A DNA stretch of 5,932 bases, from contig JALVEX010000011.1 in assembly GCA_027030435.1 (NCBI GenBank), positions 1 through 5,932 of the forward strand, written 5' to 3'. The DNA comes from Paracoccaceae bacterium (GTDB lineage: Bacteria > Pseudomonadota > Alphaproteobacteria > Rhodobacterales > Rhodobacteraceae). Below the pieces are notes generated by a model, which saw nothing but the letters and a program-made list of their open reading frames with translations, made no database searches and was not told the origin of the DNA. A program made the position numbers and the translations under genes. This document shows positions 4,091-5,932 of this stretch, piece by piece. The number at the start of each line of letters is the position of its first letter. Within the stretch, counting starts at the first letter, position 1.

Positions 4091-5932
4091 CACCGGGTTT
4101 TCGCCCTTGTCGGCGGTATAGACATGCTCGGGGGGCATCCCCGCCGCGCGCCGGCGCCTGTGCTCCTTCGCGCCGATCATCTTCCGATAGGCGCGGATGC
4201 CGGCCTCGCGATCCATCGGAAACGGCCAGGGCCAGGGCGGGGGTGCGAGCGGCGCGGGATAGACGGCGAGCGTCTGATCCTCGTGGGTGAGCTTCAGGCC
4301 GGGGTTTATGTCGCGCCGGTTGGGCGCTTCGCGCGGCGGGCCGTAGGGGCCATCGTTCACCATCTCCAGATCCCACCACCATTTCTTCACCGGGTTGATG
4401 CGCCCGTTGCCGAGCCAGTCATCGAGCTTCGCCAGCGGGCGGGCCAGCGCCGGGGCCTTCATGGCGAGCCAGCGGAAGGGGGCCTCGGCAAACAGGCCCT
4501 CGAGATTCCAGGGGCATGTCTTCATGCAGCGCCCGCACATGGCGCCGCCCTTCTGGCCCACCCGGTAGGTGGTGCATTTCTGGCTGTCGCTCTTCCAGAT
4601 CTCGTAGCCGTTGAACATGCGCTTCGGCCCCGCCGTGATCGCGCCCGAGGGGCATTCGCGGGCGCATTTGCTGCAGGCCGCGCAGAAGCGCTGCAGGCCG
4701 AAATCGATGGGCCTGTCATGGGCGAGCGGCATGTCGGTGGTGACGACGCCGGATTTGAGCCGCGGCCCGAGGAAGGGATTGAGGATCACCTCGCCGATCC
4801 GGCTCACCTCGCCAAGGCCCGACAGCAGCAGGAGCGGCGGCTGGAGCACTTCGTCGTCCATCACCGAATGCACCCGCGCGCCGAAGCCCAGATTGCGCAG
4901 GTGATCGGCCAGCACGCCCCCGATCAGCGAAAAGCGCAAGTAAGCGCGCATGCTTTGCGCGCAGCCGATCCAGTCATCCCCGCTGGCGCCTTCCATGGTT
5001 TCATGGCCCTGATCGATGATGATCGAGATCGCCTGATCGTGGTAGGGGGCGATCGGATTGCCGGCCGCATCGTGGCTGTAATAGGCCCAGTCGGGGCAGC
5101 GCGAGAGGCCCACCGCATCGGCGCCGAGCCAGTAGAGCGCCGCCTTGATATTGGCGGCGTTGCGGCTCGGATCATCGGTGCCCGGCGCGCGGGCGGGGGC
5201 GGGCGTGCCGTCCTGCAGCAGGATGAAGGCGCCGAGCGTGGGGCGGAAGGCGAAGGCGGCGGCGGATTTGCGCACGTAATTGCCGTTGCGGCTGGCATCC
5301 TGCGTGGCGGGGCCGAGATCACCGAAAAGCGCGCGGGCAAACATGTTGGCGCGTTTGGGCACGCGGGCGACATTGGGCTCGTCAATGTAGGTGGTGGGGC
5401 TTTCCACTCGTTTCAGCCGCTCGAAAGGGTGTGGGCCATCGCGATAGGGGCGCTTTGCGAAAGGATCGCGCCGCCGGGTGCTGGCGGCATGGCGCCCGGT
5501 GCCGAGGCGGTAGGAGAGGGGCGGGCGCTGGCCGGGCGCGATGGGGCTGTCGGGCGTGATTTCAAGGGTGGTGGTGACGGCCGCGAGCCCGAATCCCGCG
5601 CCGACGAAGGGATTGACGGGCCGGCCATCCTCCACCGCCGCGAGCCCGGCGCGCACCGCGAGGCGCGCCAGATGCGCATCGCTTGCGGCCATCGTGTGGG
5701 CTCGGGCCTCATGGCCGAGAAGGCGGATGTAATGGGCGAGCGTCACGGCGGTTTCGGAAGCGCGCAGGCAGGCGCGCTGCGCCTGCGCGTCAAGGATCCA
5801 TTCGCACCCCTCTTCGCCCGCTGCCGGCGCGCGGGGGTGATCGTAGAGAAACACCAGCGCATGGGTGTGATGGCGGCAATCGGCGAGCGGGGCGCGCAGG
5901 GCCTCCTTCAGCCCCGCCATGATCACATCCAC
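3149..5932 (-). CDS. rdhA: fused catabolic reductive dehalogenase with C-terminal NAD(P)H-flavin-[2Fe-2S] reductase, N-terminus cut by window edge
   Basis: 927 residues are visible; the frame is open at the right edge, and the first codon (GTG) need not be the start. Residues below are numbered from it. Residues 22-131 are a decayed copy of the cobalamin-binding core. The active core (about 255-415) is followed by C417-X2-C420-X2-C423-X3-C427-P and C453-X12-C466-X2-C469-X3-C473-P, two [4Fe-4S] sites as in RdhA and QueG. A proline-rich linker (560-570) leads to a phthalate-dioxygenase-reductase module: flavin motif RQYS (661-664), GRGGS (685-689), nucleotide motif GGGIGVTP (724-731), YTCGP (799-803), and plant-type [2Fe-2S] ligands C876, C881, C884 and C912. 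The architecture matches BhbA/NpRdhA, which dehalogenate halophenolics in the cytoplasm without a separate membrane anchor. Function is strong at family level; the substrate is inferred. Confidence 0.93.
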   Translation of the reverse strand: MDVIMAGLKEALRAPLADCRHHTHALVFLYDHPRAPAAGEEGCEWILDAQAQRACLRASETAVTLAHYIRLLGHEARAHTMAASDAHLARLAVRAGLAAVEDGRPVNPFVGAGFGLAAVTTTLEITPDSPIAPGQRPPLSYRLGTGRHAASTRRRDPFAKRPYRDGPHPFERLKRVESPTTYIDEPNVARVPKRANMFARALFGDLGPATQDASRNGNYVRKSAAAFAFRPTLGAFILLQDGTPAPARAPGTDDPSRNAANIKAALYWLGADAVGLSRCPDWAYYSHDAAGNPIAPYHDQAISIIIDQGHETMEGASGDDWIGCAQSMRAYLRFSLIGGVLADHLRNLGFGARVHSVMDDEVLQPPLLLLSGLGEVSRIGEVILNPFLGPRLKSGVVTTDMPLAHDRPIDFGLQRFCAACSKCARECPSGAITAGPKRMFNGYEIWKSDSQKCTTYRVGQKGGAMCGRCMKTCPWNLEGLFAEAPFRWLAMKAPALARPLAKLDDWLGNGRINPVKKWWWDLEMVNDGPYGPPREAPNRRDINPGLKLTHEDQTLAVYPAPLAPPPWPWPFPMDREAGIRAYRKMIGAKEHRRRRAAGMPPEHVYTADKGENPVLQVVISRAEALSGRVRLYEFARPDGAPLPPFEAGTHIDVVVAPEFFRQYSLCGDPADPSKYRIAVLREDHGRGGSALMHRIFEKGRRVFISRPINHFPLDEDASFTWLMGGGIGVTPMIAMAHRLHALGRDFALHYSAPTRKEAAFLGMLARVPWAERVHFHISAEGTRADFPAILRQRPGAHLYTCGPDAYMEAVLAAAREAGFPDEALHREYFTPPETPEYENHPFTLRLLRSGREIAVAADQSATDALSEAGVHVDVKCADGLCGVCRCRLVSGEAEHRDFVLSNAERKEKIILCQSRAAKPGGVLEIDL
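4514..4684 (-). other. two [4Fe-4S] cluster motifs of the dehalogenase (within rdhA)
   Basis: This segment encodes C417 to C473, eight cysteines in the bacterial-ferredoxin arrangement. Each set ends in CP (C427-P428, C473-P474). R457 lies between the sets. The clusters should pass electrons from the fused reductase to the corrinoid cobalt. Confidence 0.9.
5540..5869 (-). other. vestigial N-terminal duplicate of the cobalamin-binding core (within rdhA)
   Basis: Residues 22-131 align with 300-409 of the same protein at a steady offset of 276-278. Shared positions include L65-A66/L341-A342, R70/R346, L72-G73/L348-G349, A76-R77/A352-R353, H79/H355, N107-P108-F109/N385-P386-F387, V119-T120-T121/V397-T398-T399 and D128, P130-I131/D406, P408-I409. 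The catalytic-type lysine K393 corresponds to G115 and no Fe-S motif follows, so this copy is probably structural only. Confidence 0.75.

Noticed and set aside
3789..4382. Alternative minus-strand frames within the dehalogenase reductase module
   Set aside because: They overlap a continuous frame carrying all flavin, nucleotide and Fe-S motifs, and their own translations are compositionally biased with no domain.
4671..4700. Repeated CTGCAGGCCG inside rdhA
   Set aside because: The two copies fall in codons of the Fe-S region (Leu-Gln and the Ala-Cys-Ser segment) and are explained by coding and codon bias; no array or spacer pattern follows.
5930..5932. GTG at the window edge as the true start of the dehalogenase
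   Set aside because: It is only where the window cuts the frame. No upstream sequence is available to judge a ribosome site, and the duplicated N-terminal domain appears to begin further upstream.

Overview
The window looks like part of a GC-rich alphaproteobacterial chromosome, most plausibly a sphingomonad (Sphingomonadales). The basis is a PleD-type diguanylate cyclase beside a DUF3572 gene, then a DUF983 zinc-ribbon membrane protein and a NUDIX hydrolase. All of these are familiar alphaproteobacterial neighbours, and GC content is uniformly high apart from one short AT-richer intergenic stretch. The taxonomic call is inference from gene content; no rRNA is present.

Layout, left to right. 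1-736 (minus): NUDIX hydrolase with a long insertion inside its Nudix box, running off the left edge. 778-1203 (minus): DUF983 protein with two CPxCG zinc knuckles and two membrane segments, 41 nt upstream of the NUDIX gene and probably cotranscribed with it. 1204-1331: spacer with a candidate pleD terminator. 1332-2759 (minus): pleD, with domain order REC, degenerate REC, GGEEF, and an intact c-di-GMP inhibitory site. 2760-2854: divergent promoter region with a 13-bp palindrome, a GANTC site and a CtrA-like half-site. 2855-3133 (plus): small DUF3572 protein. 3149-5932 (minus, open at the right edge): a large fused reductive dehalogenase.

The standout is the last gene. It joins a corrinoid-dependent reductive dehalogenase core with two [4Fe-4S] motifs to a complete phthalate-dioxygenase-reductase-like module (flavin, NAD(P)H and plant-type [2Fe-2S]). 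This is the catabolic, respiration-independent architecture known from BhbA and NpRdhA. One polypeptide could carry electrons from NAD(P)H through flavin and the iron-sulfur clusters to cobalamin and remove halogen from an organohalide, probably a halogenated phenolic. Its N-terminal half is visibly a decayed duplicate of the cobalamin-binding core.

The window therefore joins a housekeeping and signalling block (c-di-GMP signalling, NUDIX clean-up) to what looks like an accessory dehalogenation gene. The junction is the 15-nt gap between the convergent DUF3572 and dehalogenase genes. There are no RNA genes, CRISPR arrays, transposases or integrases in the window, and no gene-free stretch longer than 300 bases.
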